Assembly (NCBI GenBank): GCA_041584015.1
Contig: JBFHES010000014.1
Coordinates: 1-34,071, forward strand
DNA: 34,071 nucleotides
Direction: 5' to 3'
From: JBFHES01 sp041584015
Lineage (GTDB): Bacteria; Bacteroidota; Bacteroidia; Bacteroidales; M50B96
Shown here: one piece after another, positions 16,323 through 24,780 of the stretch
How the letters are laid out: each line of letters starts with the position of its first letter
How positions within the stretch are numbered: the stretch's first letter is position 1
The notes under the pieces: generated by a model
Seen by the model: the letters and a program-made list of their open reading frames with translations, nothing else
The model's database searches: none
What the model was told of the DNA's origin: nothing
Translations under genes and position numbers: made by a program

Positions 16323-17930
16323 TTACTTTTGAAACTTTGCTCTCATTCTTTGGTCAAGAACTACAATACACTCTCTGCGTGGAATAATAACCGAAACGCC
16401 ATTATATTCCATCTCTTCTTTGATTGCTTTAACATTCTCATCATGGAATTTTTTCAATGGACGTAGCACTCTAATATGCTCTTCCTCTACGCCAACTCCT
16501 TTACAAATGTCTTCAATCTTAGTACCAACTGCTGCTGATGTTTGTCCACCAGTCATTGCAGTAGTATCATTATCAAGAATAAAAATATTCACGTTTGATT
16601 TATCGTTAACCGCATCAATCAAACCTGTAATTCCAGAGTGTGTGAATGTTGAATCACCAATCACTGCAAAAGCAGGGAATAGGCCCGCATCAGCAGCTCC
16701 TTTAGCCATTGTAATAGAAGCACCCATATCAACACAAGTATCAATAGCTTCTAACGGATTTAACGCTCCAAGTGTATAACAACCTATATCGGCAAATACT
16801 TTACCTTTTCCATATGGTGCTAATACCTCGTTGATCGCCTTATATGAATCGGTATGTGAACAACCTGCGCACAATGCCGGTGGACGATTTACTACAACAT
16901 CTGGTTTTTCGCGAGATGCTGCAACTTCTTTTCCAAGAGCTTTAGCAACCTTAGCAGGATTTAATTCACCGTCGAAAACGAGTGTACCATCCATTCTACC
17001 ATGTATCGTTTTACCATTATCCATAAATCCTCGAAGTGATTCTTCGATGATTGGATAACCTTCTTCAAGAATCAACAAGCTGTCGCATGCTTCATATAGG
17101 CGGCTGATTTCTTTCTTTGGAAGTGGATATTGTCCAATTTTTAAAACCGGGAATGGAATCTCCTCGTTTTTAAAGTTTTCTAATAAATAGTTATAGGCAA
17201 TACCACTTGTGATAATCCCTTTGCTTGTGTCTTTTCCATCAAAATAAGTATTGAACCCTGATGTTTCAGATTCCATTGTAAAGTTTGCCTGATTGCTTAA
17301 AAGCGCTCTATAGCTATTTCTGGCAATAGAAGGAAGTAAGATAAACTGACTAGCCTTACCAGGTAGTTTAATTTCATTTTGCTTCACCATTTCATCCTTA
17401 CGAGCAACACCTGCACGGGAGTGTGCCAGTCTTGTTGTAATTCTAAGCAATACTGGTATTTTATATTTCTCTGAGAAGTCAAAGCCATAATGCACCATGT
17501 CGTAAGCTTCTTGCTGGTCAACTGGTTCAAGTACCGGAATTTGAGCGAACTTACCATAAAACCTTGAATCCTGCTCATTTTGTGAAGAGTGCATTGAAGG
17601 ATCATCAGCAGAAACAACGATCAAACCTCCATTGGCTCCTGTAATAGCAGAATTAACAAATGCATCAGCTGCAACATTTAGTCCAACATGTTTCATACAC
17701 ACCATGGTACGCTTGCCTGCATATGACATACCCAAAGCTGCTTCCATTGCAGTTTTTTCGTTAGTTGACCAGTTGGCGCGAATATTTCGTTCTTTAGCCT
17801 CTTTCGATTTCTGAACGTATTCAGTTATTTCTGTAGAAGGAGTTCCTGGATAGGCATAAATACCTGATAGACCTGCATCAATAGCGGCTTGCGCAATTGC
17901 TTCATCTCCTAATAATAAATGTTTTTGCAT
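16323..17930 (-). CDS. iorA: Indolepyruvate oxidoreductase subunit alpha, no ferredoxin domain
   Basis: 535 residues. The N-terminal pyruvate-oxidoreductase fold starts MQKHLLLGDEAIAQAAIDAG, with the conserved YAYPGTPSTEITEY loop. The TPP-binding half has PPALCAGCSHTD, GDSTFTHSG (from residue 425) and DNDTTAMTGGQTS (from 453), which bind the diphosphate and Mg2+. Archaeal and proteobacterial IorA proteins run to about 600 residues and end in a 4Fe-4S ferredoxin domain; this one stops after PRRECIVVLDQRMRAKFQK with no CxxCxxC motifs. There is no frameshift: the stop is followed at once by iorB. The short form seems usual in Bacteroidota (from memory). Electrons must pass through another cluster protein. 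Confidence 0.92.
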   Translation of the reverse strand: MQKHLLLGDEAIAQAAIDAGLSGIYAYPGTPSTEITEYVQKSKEAKERNIRANWSTNEKTAMEAALGMSYAGKRTMVCMKHVGLNVAADAFVNSAITGANGGLIVVSADDPSMHSSQNEQDSRFYGKFAQIPVLEPVDQQEAYDMVHYGFDFSEKYKIPVLLRITTRLAHSRAGVARKDEMVKQNEIKLPGKASQFILLPSIARNSYRALLSNQANFTMESETSGFNTYFDGKDTSKGIITSGIAYNYLLENFKNEEIPFPVLKIGQYPLPKKEISRLYEACDSLLILEEGYPIIEESLRGFMDNGKTIHGRMDGTLVFDGELNPAKVAKALGKEVAASREKPDVVVNRPPALCAGCSHTDSYKAINEVLAPYGKGKVFADIGCYTLGALNPLEAIDTCVDMGASITMAKGAADAGLFPAFAVIGDSTFTHSGITGLIDAVNDKSNVNIFILDNDTTAMTGGQTSAAVGTKIEDICKGVGVEEEHIRVLRPLKKFHDENVKAIKEEMEYNGVSVIIPRRECIVVLDQRMRAKFQK

Positions 17931-18020
17931 GTTATTAATGATTCTAAAATTTATGATGATAAAGGTATTAATATAATTAAGGCTAGGAATGTATTTTATA
18001 ACACATCACTTTAAGGCAAA

Positions 18021-18044
18021 AAAAAAGGAAGGTTAAACCTTCCT
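18021..18044 (-). terminator. Terminator after the DUF2795 gene
   Basis: AGGAAGGTT (18026-18034) and AACCTTCCT (18036-18044) form a 9-bp stem with a minimal loop. A long A-run on the plus side gives the T-run needed on the minus strand. It lies 10 bases past the stop of the DUF2795 gene and upstream of iorA, isolating the two units. Confidence 0.88.
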
Positions 18045-18053
18045 GCTTTTTTT

Positions 18054-18275
18054 CTAATACTCATCTTCATTGAAGAAGAAATCATCCTTGCTTGGATAAT
18101 CAGGCCAAATATCTTCGATACTCTCGTAGATGTCTCCTTCGTCTTCTATCTCTTGCAGATTCTCAATCACCTCTAAAGGAGCGCCGGATCTGATCCCAAA
18201 ATCGATCAATTCTTCCTTTGTTGCTGGCCAAGGAGCATCTTCTAATTTTGAAGCTAATTCTAGTGTCCAGTACAT
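18054..18275 (-). CDS. DUF2795 small acidic protein
   Basis: 73 residues, strongly acidic (about 20 Asp/Glu). The centre, WPATKEELIDFGIRSGAPLE, followed by V-I-E-N-L and then IYESIEDIWPDYP, matches the DUF2795 pattern. No signal peptide or membrane segment. It starts 72 bases after the stop of the cobalamin adenosyltransferase gene, and the shared terminator suggests the same transcript. Function is unknown. Confidence 0.8.
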   Translation of the reverse strand: MYWTLELASKLEDAPWPATKEELIDFGIRSGAPLEVIENLQEIEDEGDIYESIEDIWPDYPSKDDFFFNEDEY

Positions 18276-18347
18276 AGCTAATATTTAATTTATAATTGCC
18301 TTTTTTTAAAAGATGTGCAAAAATATAAAAATAAAGAAACTACACAA

Positions 18348-18890
18348 CTATGGTTTCCATGTAATTTCATTTACATCTAAATCAATTGATAGTTTCCTTC
18401 CTAGCACAAATAAATAGTCGGAAAGACGATTTACATACTTTAATATTAACGGATTAACCTCATAATCAGCACTCATATTTATGATGATTCGCTCCGCTCT
18501 TCGGCAAACCGTTCGAGCAACATGGCAGTAAGAAACCGTAGTATGACCACCTGGTAGTATGAATGATTTTAATGGTGGAAGTTGATTATCGATGTCATCT
18601 ATATAGGATTCTATTGCTTTAACATCTTCATTATCAATAATTGGAAGCTGAGCAACAAGTTCTTTACTGTCGCTTGCCAGATGAGACGAACAGGTCATTA
18701 AATCACTTTGAATAGTTATCAACTGCTGTTTATAACTTTCTTCAAATTCCTGATCACGTAACAAACCAATAAATGATATTAATTCGTCAACAGATCCATA
18801 CGCTTCTAGGCGTATATGACCTTTTGAAACCCTTGAACCGCCCACCAGACTAGTGGTTCCTTTATCTCCTGTTTTAGTATATACTTTCAT
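18348..18890 (-). CDS. PduO-type cob(I)alamin adenosyltransferase
   Basis: 180 residues. It transfers adenosyl from ATP to cob(I)alamin or cob(I)yrinic acid diamide, making the coenzyme form of B12. The ATP-binding N-terminus is TKTGDKGTTSLVGGSRVSK (5-23) with the following Y-G-S-V-D-E-L; the second conserved block is RTVCRRAER at 126-134; the third is KYVNRLSDYLFVLGR at 151-165. All are typical for the PduO-type trimer, not for CobA or EutT. No other cobalamin gene is in the window, so the enzyme probably serves salvage or methylmalonyl-CoA mutase. It lies 71 bases downstream of the ABC ATPase gene. Confidence 0.93.
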   Translation of the reverse strand: MKVYTKTGDKGTTSLVGGSRVSKGHIRLEAYGSVDELISFIGLLRDQEFEESYKQQLITIQSDLMTCSSHLASDSKELVAQLPIIDNEDVKAIESYIDDIDNQLPPLKSFILPGGHTTVSYCHVARTVCRRAERIIINMSADYEVNPLILKYVNRLSDYLFVLGRKLSIDLDVNEITWKP

Positions 18891-18961
18891 TGAATTATAT
18901 AAAGCACGAATTTATTTTATTAACTGACCTAACTAATAAAACAATTGTTTGTTCACTATTT

Positions 18962-19669
18962 TTAATGTTCTGTTAATTCTACAGGAACGTTGGCTTCATC
19001 AGAGGCTATCATGCCATCCTTTAGCCTGATTATGCGATGTGCGTTTGCAGCTATATCTTCTTCGTGAGTTACCACAATAAGCGTGTTTCCTAATTTATGA
19101 ATATCGTTAAACAGACGCATTATCTCAATAGACGTTTTTGAGTCGAGGTTACCGGTTGGCTCATCTGCAAGAATAATAGATGGTTTATTAACCAAAGCCC
19201 GTGCTACCGCCACACGCTGTCTCTGTCCCCCGGAAAGTTCATTCGGCTTGTGATTAGCTCTGTCTTCGAGCCCCACAGAAATTAATGTATCTTCCGCGAT
19301 TTGATAACGATCCTTTTTATTTACTCCGGCATAAATCAATGGAAGCATCACATTTTCTCTTGCATCGTAGCGAGGCAATAAATTAAAGGTCTGAAATACA
19401 AAACCAATTTCTTTATTTCTAACTTCAGCCAGGGTATCGTCCGTTTGCTTTGAAACATCTGTTCCGTTCAGAACATACTGTCCATCGCTTGGCGTGTCAA
19501 GGCAACCAACTATATTCATTAAGGTCGATTTACCAGATCCGGAAGGTCCCATTATTGCAACATATTCACCACGTTCAATCACTAGGTCAACGCCACGTAA
19601 GGCACGCACAATTTCGGTTCCTACTTTATAATTTTTAACAATCTGGCTTAATGTTATTATTTTATCCAT
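18962..19669 (-). CDS. ABC transporter ATPase, LolD/MacB type
   Basis: 235 residues. A complete nucleotide-binding subunit: Walker A GPSGSGKST at 41-49, Q-loop Gln93, signature LSGGQ at 145-149, Walker B ILADE with Glu170, and the switch His in VVTHEE. The segment between Walker A and Q-loop, including GCLDTPSDG, places it in the LolD/MacB/YknY group, whose permeases are four-helix proteins moving lipoproteins, antibiotics or peptides between membranes. No permease gene is adjacent, so the ATPase must pair with one encoded elsewhere. It sits in a row of minus-strand genes with gaps of 71 and 105 bases. Confidence 0.92.
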   Translation of the reverse strand: MDKIITLSQIVKNYKVGTEIVRALRGVDLVIERGEYVAIMGPSGSGKSTLMNIVGCLDTPSDGQYVLNGTDVSKQTDDTLAEVRNKEIGFVFQTFNLLPRYDARENVMLPLIYAGVNKKDRYQIAEDTLISVGLEDRANHKPNELSGGQRQRVAVARALVNKPSIILADEPTGNLDSKTSIEIMRLFNDIHKLGNTLIVVTHEEDIAANAHRIIRLKDGMIASDEANVPVELTEH

Positions 19670-19774
19670 GGAGGTTTTATTCTAATGTTATGCTTAACAA
19701 ATATAATCTGTAATTCTTAGATAACTGCTCTATCTATAATTTATTGGATCAATATATCACAATGATTCATTTAA

Positions 19775-20464
19775 TTAATACCTGACGACAAATTCTTCTC
19801 TTTGCAACTGCTGACTAAATAAAATTATTCCAACATGAAACAGATCTAGAAAAACTTTTGCCTTCGACTCTGTTTTCATTTGATTCCAGAAGTGCTCGTT
19901 ATTCACATGTTTATGCAAATTGTTCACTACAATAACCGAGTTGCTATTGGCATGATCGGTTAGTAAACGAATGAACCAGTCTTCTCCGGAATATGCTTTA
20001 TTCAGATTCATCACCATTAAATCAAATGATGATCTGGCATTTAATATTTTGGGAATGAACAATTCAATATCCTCATGAATGAAATCGATTGCTAATGATT
20101 GAGCTTTGGCATATTGCTCCAGCACCTCAAGCCCGTGCGCACATTCGTGATTAATAATACTTGGCCGCCTAGCTGTTTTACTTTGAAGATACAATGATCG
20201 AACCGTAGGCAAGTAACCTATTTCAAGCACGTTTTCTCCGTCTACCCACTTGGTAATTCTATTTATTAGTTCACCGTATTTTCGGTCATGTTTACTTACC
20301 TTATTTGGAAAATTCGGTAACATTTCCGTATCATCTCTCCTATTATCGGTAAATATCACCTGGTTAAAAAACTCGAACAGGAATGGTGAATGTACGCCAT
20401 GCCCATTTCGGTAATTTGCTTTTAACCAATATTGAAATTTCTTCTTAGCGTAGTTAAAATCCAT
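19775..20464 (-). CDS. Methyltransferase-like protein
   Basis: 229 residues. A conserved start, WLKANYRNGHGVHSPFLFEF, is followed by a Rossmann-like part: GENVLEIGYLPTVRSLYL resembles SAM motif I but the glycine pattern is not standard (EIGYLP instead of E/DxGxGxG), then a helix and a region SSFDLMVMNLNKA in the place of motif IV. Bacteroidota proteins of this kind are usually annotated as class I SAM-dependent methyltransferases. Whether it still binds SAM is doubtful. It begins 6 bases after the tilS stop codon, so they are co-transcribed. Confidence 0.6.
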   Translation of the reverse strand: MDFNYAKKKFQYWLKANYRNGHGVHSPFLFEFFNQVIFTDNRRDDTEMLPNFPNKVSKHDRKYGELINRITKWVDGENVLEIGYLPTVRSLYLQSKTARRPSIINHECAHGLEVLEQYAKAQSLAIDFIHEDIELFIPKILNARSSFDLMVMNLNKAYSGEDWFIRLLTDHANSNSVIVVNNLHKHVNNEHFWNQMKTESKAKVFLDLFHVGIILFSQQLQREEFVVRY

Positions 20465-20470
20465 TTCTGA

Positions 20471-21799
20471 TTACAATTGATAACTAAGGTGCAATACTCT
20501 TTTTGTGCTTGCATTTACTCTAAAACGATTATCAGAACGAACCCCAATGATCCAGGCTATTTTTCGTCCGGAAGATAAAAGCCAGCATCGCTCCTTCTCA
20601 ATGATTGATAACTTTTGATTAATTAAAAAGTCGCTTACTTTTTTCATTTGCTCCATGCCAAATGGAACGAAATACTCACCTGCTTGCCACCTTCTAATTA
20701 TTAAAGGAAACTCAAGCAAGTCGTAATCAAAGAAAGCTTCATTTGGTCCCCTGCGCATATTTAGCTCTGGTGTATTCTCCAGCAGCTCAACTCGGAGCTT
20801 AATCGGTTTTGTTATCTCGCCGCTATTTTCATCAATATAGTAGAGCAGACTTTCCTCGGCATCGTTAGTCGTAAGGATTAAAGCTTCACGATCCTTAACA
20901 ATTCTGTGTGTTTTGCTAAAAAACTGCTTACCTGATAAACCATCCAAAGTATTCAGAATATCTTTCAAATCGCTTTGTCGAAATCCATAGGGACTTAATA
21001 ATTCGAAAAGAACTGTTATCGCCTGCTCGCCCAGTGCCAATAGCTTTGCACAATTAATGTGAACATCAGTTCCTTTTTCACTCAGCAGATCGGCTCGCAG
21101 TTCTTGCATTCTTCCGCTATAGATATCGGCAGTGTCGCTAAGGTTCGCAATATTTTGCAGCATGGTTTTCTCAAAACCTGGATTCACTTCCTTGAAAGAT
21201 GGAATAATCTGATGACGTATTTTATTCCTTATATATTTTGTTTCCTGGTTGCTGGAATCTTCGCGATAGACCAAATTATTTGCCAGCGAATAAGCTACAA
21301 TCTCATCTCTGCTTGCAAAAAGTAATGGTCGAATGAGATTACCACTTCTGTTTTTAATTCCGGTTAACCCCTTTATTCCGGTTCCTCGGCTTAAATTTAT
21401 AAAGAACGTTTCGATGATGTCGTCAGCCTGATGGGCCAAAGCAATGGAATCATAGTCATATGCCTGCTGAAGCTCCTTAAACCAGTTGTAGCGTAAATCG
21501 CGAGCGGCCATTTGAATTGATATTTTATTTGCAAACGCATAAGCCTTTGTGTCGAATCTTTTTAAATGAATTTCCACATCATTCTTTGCAGCTAAACGAG
21601 TAACCAACTCTTCATCGCCATCAGATTCATCACCTCTTAAGCGAAAATTACAATGAGCAATTCCAATGGTGTATTCAGCTTTTAAGAATAAATCTAACAT
21701 CACAACTGAATCAATGCCGCCACTCACTGCAAGCAAGATTCTATCTGCCTTTGAGCATATTTCATGCTCTTTAATATAGTTTTGAAATTGTGTAAGCAT
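20471..21799 (-). CDS. tilS: tRNA(Ile)-lysidine synthetase
   Basis: 442 residues. TilS converts the wobble cytidine of tRNA-Ile(CAU) to lysidine, so that it reads AUA. The N-terminal PP-loop is AVSGGIDSVVMLD, with SGGIDS at 26-31. HCNFRLRGDESDGDEELV, RYNWF and ALAHQADDIIETFFINLSRG are the other ATP and tRNA-site motifs. A TilS substrate-binding domain and a C-terminal domain fill residues 220-442. It is the first gene of the minus-strand run that continues to DUF2795. No clear -33/-7 pair could be placed in the 190 bases upstream. Confidence 0.95.
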   Translation of the reverse strand: MLTQFQNYIKEHEICSKADRILLAVSGGIDSVVMLDLFLKAEYTIGIAHCNFRLRGDESDGDEELVTRLAAKNDVEIHLKRFDTKAYAFANKISIQMAARDLRYNWFKELQQAYDYDSIALAHQADDIIETFFINLSRGTGIKGLTGIKNRSGNLIRPLLFASRDEIVAYSLANNLVYREDSSNQETKYIRNKIRHQIIPSFKEVNPGFEKTMLQNIANLSDTADIYSGRMQELRADLLSEKGTDVHINCAKLLALGEQAITVLFELLSPYGFRQSDLKDILNTLDGLSGKQFFSKTHRIVKDREALILTTNDAEESLLYYIDENSGEITKPIKLRVELLENTPELNMRRGPNEAFFDYDLLEFPLIIRRWQAGEYFVPFGMEQMKKVSDFLINQKLSIIEKERCWLLSSGRKIAWIIGVRSDNRFRVNASTKRVLHLSYQL

Positions 21800-21990
21800 T
21801 GTTCTTTTTCTGAAATCAAAATTAACTAAAAGCGCGAATTGTTAAGATTGTGTAACAAAAATTTCAAAATTAATTTGTTCAGAATGTAAAAAATTTGTTA
21901 ATTGACAATCCGAAAGATATATGTTAACTCGGCTTTATTGGAGGACTATCCTCCCAAGATATAAAACCAACAGGGCCTTGTGGAGATTAA

Positions 21991-22023
21991 AAAAAGCTGT
22001 CTATGAAAAATAGACAGCTTTTT
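21991..22023 (-). terminator. Terminator after sucC
   Basis: AAAAAGCTGTCTA (21991-22003) and TAGACAGCTTTTT (22011-22023) form a perfect 13-bp stem with a 7-base loop, ending with T residues on both strands. It lies 26 bases past the sucC stop codon. A further stem-loop, TTGGAGGA/TCCTCCCAA (21938-21957), lies between it and tilS and is not explained. Confidence 0.92.
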
Positions 22024-22048
22024 GTTTATATGTGTTTTGGTTAAATTG

Positions 22049-23236
22049 CTACACTACCTTCTTTACCTCTTCAGCAGCCTCTTGCAGCGTAATGGCAGAA
22101 GAAACTTTCAAGCCAGAATCATCAATAAGTTTTTTACCTTCAGCTGCATTCGTTCCTTGCAAACGAACAATAACAGGTACAGTAATATTTCCAATCTTAT
22201 TATAAGCATCAACAACACCTTGTGCTACACGATCGCAACGAACAATACCACCAAAAATGTTAATTAAGATTGCCTTAACATTTGGATCTTTAAGAATGAT
22301 ACGGAAGCCAGCTTCAACAGTCTCAGCATTTGCAGTACCTCCAACATCAAGGAAGTTTGCCGGATCGCCACCCGATAATTTAATGATATCCATGGTAGCC
22401 ATTGCTAAACCAGCACCGTTCACCATACAACCAACATTACCATCAAGCTTCACAAAATTTAAGTTAAAGTTTCCAGCTTCAACTTCAGCAGGATCTTCTT
22501 CAGTAATATCACGCATGGCAGCATATGCATGCTGACGATACAATGCGTTATCATCTAAATCAACCTTACAATCAGCAGCAAGAATTAAATCATCAGAAGT
22601 TTTAAAAACCGGATTAATTTCAAACATTGATGCATCGCTCTTCACATAAGCCTCGTAAAGTGAGATGGCAAATTTTGTCATTTGCTTGAATGCTTTTCCT
22701 GATAATCCTAAGTTAAAAGCAATTCGTCGTGCCTGGAATGGTAAAATACCAACCTTAGGATCGATCTCTTCTTTAAAAATCAAATGTGGAGTTTCAGCAG
22801 CTACGGTTTCAATATCCATTCCACCTTCGGTTGAATACATAATGATGTTTCGTCCGGTTGCACGGTTTAAAAGTACACTCATGTAGTACTCCTGAATTTC
22901 GCTTGGACCAGGATAATATATGCTTTGCTCAACTAAAACCTTATTAACCAATTTACCTTCTGGTCCGGTTTGATGCGTAACCAATGTCATACCCAAAATA
23001 TCATTGGCATAACCTTTTACTTCGCTAATAGATTTAGCAATTTTTACTCCGCCACCTTTACCTCGGCCACCTGCATGGATTTGTGCTTTAACTGCAAAAC
23101 TATCGCATCCTACATTTTTCTTGATAACCTTTGCTGCATTATCAGCAGCATCCGGTGATTCAACAACAATACCTTCTGGTACTGCAACACCGAACTGACG
23201 TAAAATAGATTTACCCTGATACTCGTGTAAATTCAT
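22049..23236 (-). CDS. sucC: Succinate-CoA ligase subunit beta
   Basis: 395 residues. With SucD it interconverts succinyl-CoA and succinate with ATP or GTP formation in the TCA cycle. The ATP-grasp N-terminus (MNLHEYQGKSILRQFGV) has AQIHAGGRGKGGGVK for nucleotide binding; EINP precedes the Mg2+ site; GCMVNGAGLAMATMDIIKL and NFLDVGGTANAE mark the CoA-ligase half. sucD, which carries the phosphohistidine, is not next to it: tilS lies downstream and a divergent gene upstream. It has its own promoter (23274-23304) and terminator, so it is a single-gene unit. Confidence 0.96.
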   Translation of the reverse strand: MNLHEYQGKSILRQFGVAVPEGIVVESPDAADNAAKVIKKNVGCDSFAVKAQIHAGGRGKGGGVKIAKSISEVKGYANDILGMTLVTHQTGPEGKLVNKVLVEQSIYYPGPSEIQEYYMSVLLNRATGRNIIMYSTEGGMDIETVAAETPHLIFKEEIDPKVGILPFQARRIAFNLGLSGKAFKQMTKFAISLYEAYVKSDASMFEINPVFKTSDDLILAADCKVDLDDNALYRQHAYAAMRDITEEDPAEVEAGNFNLNFVKLDGNVGCMVNGAGLAMATMDIIKLSGGDPANFLDVGGTANAETVEAGFRIILKDPNVKAILINIFGGIVRCDRVAQGVVDAYNKIGNITVPVIVRLQGTNAAEGKKLIDDSGLKVSSAITLQEAAEEVKKVV

Positions 23237-23273
23237 ATGTTAAAATATTTAGATGTTTAGATTTATGCGGGCG

Positions 23274-23304
23274 CTAAGATAGTTGATTTCCAATTTTTAC
23301 CAAA
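23274..23304 (-). promoter_or_regulatory. Promoter of sucC
   Basis: On the minus strand TTTG (23301-23304) and TATCTTAG (23274-23281) are exactly 19 bases apart. The -33 element is perfect and the -7 element matches TAnnTTTG in all but one base. The sucC start codon lies 37 bases beyond the -7 element. Confidence 0.7.
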
Positions 23305-23314
23305 GTAATTTTTC

Positions 23315-23322
23315 TATTTTTG
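23315..23322 (+). promoter_or_regulatory. -7 element of the TrmH-family gene
   Basis: TATTTTTG matches TAnnTTTG fully and ends 19 bases before the ATG at 23342. A TTTT at 23294-23297, 17 bases upstream, is the best -33 candidate. It lies back to back with the sucC promoter. Confidence 0.45.
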
Positions 23323-23341
23323 CGGGCTAATATTGACCTTC

Positions 23342-23875
23342 ATGAGAAAGCTAAAAAATAATGAACTTGATCGTCTGAGCATTGATGATTTTAAGCAAGC
23401 AGATAAAACACCATTTATTGTTGTACTCGATAATATCAGAAGTTTAAATAATATCGGTTCTGTTTTTCGCACCAGCGATGCTATGTTAATAGATGCAATT
23501 TATTTGTGCGGCTTTACAGCGCAACCTCCGCACCGCGATATTCATAAAACAGCTTTAGGAGCAACAGAGACTGTCAATTGGAAATATTTCGAAACTACAG
23601 AACAAGCCATTGAGGAACTCAAATGCAATGAATATGAGATTTATGCTATTGAACAAGCCGAGAATAGTATTTCGCTCCCTGAATTTAAAGTAAATCCAGA
23701 TAATAAATACGCGCTAGTATTTGGTAACGAGGTAAAAGGTGTTGCACAAAATATTGTTGATGCAAGCCATGGTTGTATTGAAATACCTCAGTTTGGGACC
23801 AAACATAGTTTCAATATTTCGGTAAGTGCCGGTATTGTTTTATGGGATCTTTTTAAAAAGTTTAAAGCTTGGTAA
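23342..23875 (+). CDS. TrmH/SpoU-family RNA 2'-O-methyltransferase
   Basis: 177 residues from the ATG chosen here; the frame can be extended by three codons only to a TTG. SPOUT knot enzymes of this family methylate ribose 2'-OH in tRNA or rRNA. Motif 1 is LNNIGSVFRTSDA, motif 2 LVFGNEVKGV and motif 3 IEIPQFGTKHSFNISVSAGI, which together form the trefoil-knot SAM site. The N-terminal extension for substrate recognition is short. The substrate (tRNA G18 or C/U34, or an rRNA site) cannot be told from the sequence. Divergent from sucC; the next gene starts 48 bases downstream. Confidence 0.9.
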   Translation: MRKLKNNELDRLSIDDFKQADKTPFIVVLDNIRSLNNIGSVFRTSDAMLIDAIYLCGFTAQPPHRDIHKTALGATETVNWKYFETTEQAIEELKCNEYEIYAIEQAENSISLPEFKVNPDNKYALVFGNEVKGVAQNIVDASHGCIEIPQFGTKHSFNISVSAGIVLWDLFKKFKAW

Positions 23876-23923
23876 ATAATCCTCTTTTTATATTGAAAAA
23901 GTTGCTACTTTCGCCGCCCGAAA

Positions 23924-24655
23924 ATGAAGATAATGATGCGTTTGATAGTAACAATTTGGGCCGTTTTAATAGTTGCTTCCAGCACTTTAGCCGGAAAGCC
24001 ACCAACATTTAGCAATTTCAATATTTCTGCTGAACTTGAGAGCAAGCATATTTGGCGCGGATTGCTTAGTAGTAACACGCCCACGTTTACCGGTGATGTT
24101 AGTTATAATCAAAATGCATGGACAACATCACTATGGGTAGCACAGTCATTTGACCGTTTATATTCGGAAGTAGATTTTAGCGTGAGTTACCAGCACAGGC
24201 AATTTCGAATAAGTGCACTTGATTATTACTGTCCAAAAAACGGGAAGCAGAATGAAATTCTTGATTTTGACAATGCCACCACCGATCATTCAGTAGACAT
24301 TGTTCTGGAATATGAAATCAGCAATAATTTTCCTTTGACAATACTAGCTTCAACGCTGGTGTATGGCGATGACAGAAATTCGCTTACCGGCAAAAACTAC
24401 TATTCAATGTACATGGAACTAGCTTATCCATTGGTTAGAGCAAAGGATCATCAACTTACCGCTAAAGTTGGTGTAACTCCTTACGAAGGTATTTACGGAC
24501 AAAAGTTTGGTGTAGCAAACGTTCAGCTATCTACCACCAACAACATTCAAATTAACAGCAAACGACAATTCCCTTTAAAAATCGATATAATTGCCAACCC
24601 TATTCAAAAAGCTTTAATGCTGAATTTCCACATAGGACTGCAGGGCTTGGTATAA
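23924..24655 (+). CDS. Putative outer-membrane beta-barrel, TorF-like
   Basis: 243 residues. A signal peptide (MKIMMRLIVTIWAVLIVASS, ending near TLAG) is followed by alternating-residue beta strands. The start of the mature part, SAELESKHIWRGLLSSNTPT, with the W-R-G motif, and the later E-V-D-F-S-V-S-Y strand resemble the TorF (Gcw_chp) family of putative porins. Strands at intervals of about 20 residues, many Tyr, Trp and Thr, and a terminal hydrophobic strand (LNFHIGLQGLV) support an outer-membrane barrel of perhaps 8-12 strands. A TACTTTCG site, close to the -7 consensus, is 17-25 bases before the start. The family assignment is moderate; no substrate can be given. Confidence 0.6.
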   Translation: MKIMMRLIVTIWAVLIVASSTLAGKPPTFSNFNISAELESKHIWRGLLSSNTPTFTGDVSYNQNAWTTSLWVAQSFDRLYSEVDFSVSYQHRQFRISALDYYCPKNGKQNEILDFDNATTDHSVDIVLEYEISNNFPLTILASTLVYGDDRNSLTGKNYYSMYMELAYPLVRAKDHQLTAKVGVTPYEGIYGQKFGVANVQLSTTNNIQINSKRQFPLKIDIIANPIQKALMLNFHIGLQGLV

Positions 24656-24780
24656 ATAGCTTATTCAATCAAACTCCGCACATGCCTTGATTTCGCATGT
24701 GTTAAAGAATATTCTTACGCAATTCGTATCATTGTTTCAATTCGTTAAATTGCGCAAAATCAATATTCAACAAGTAAGTT

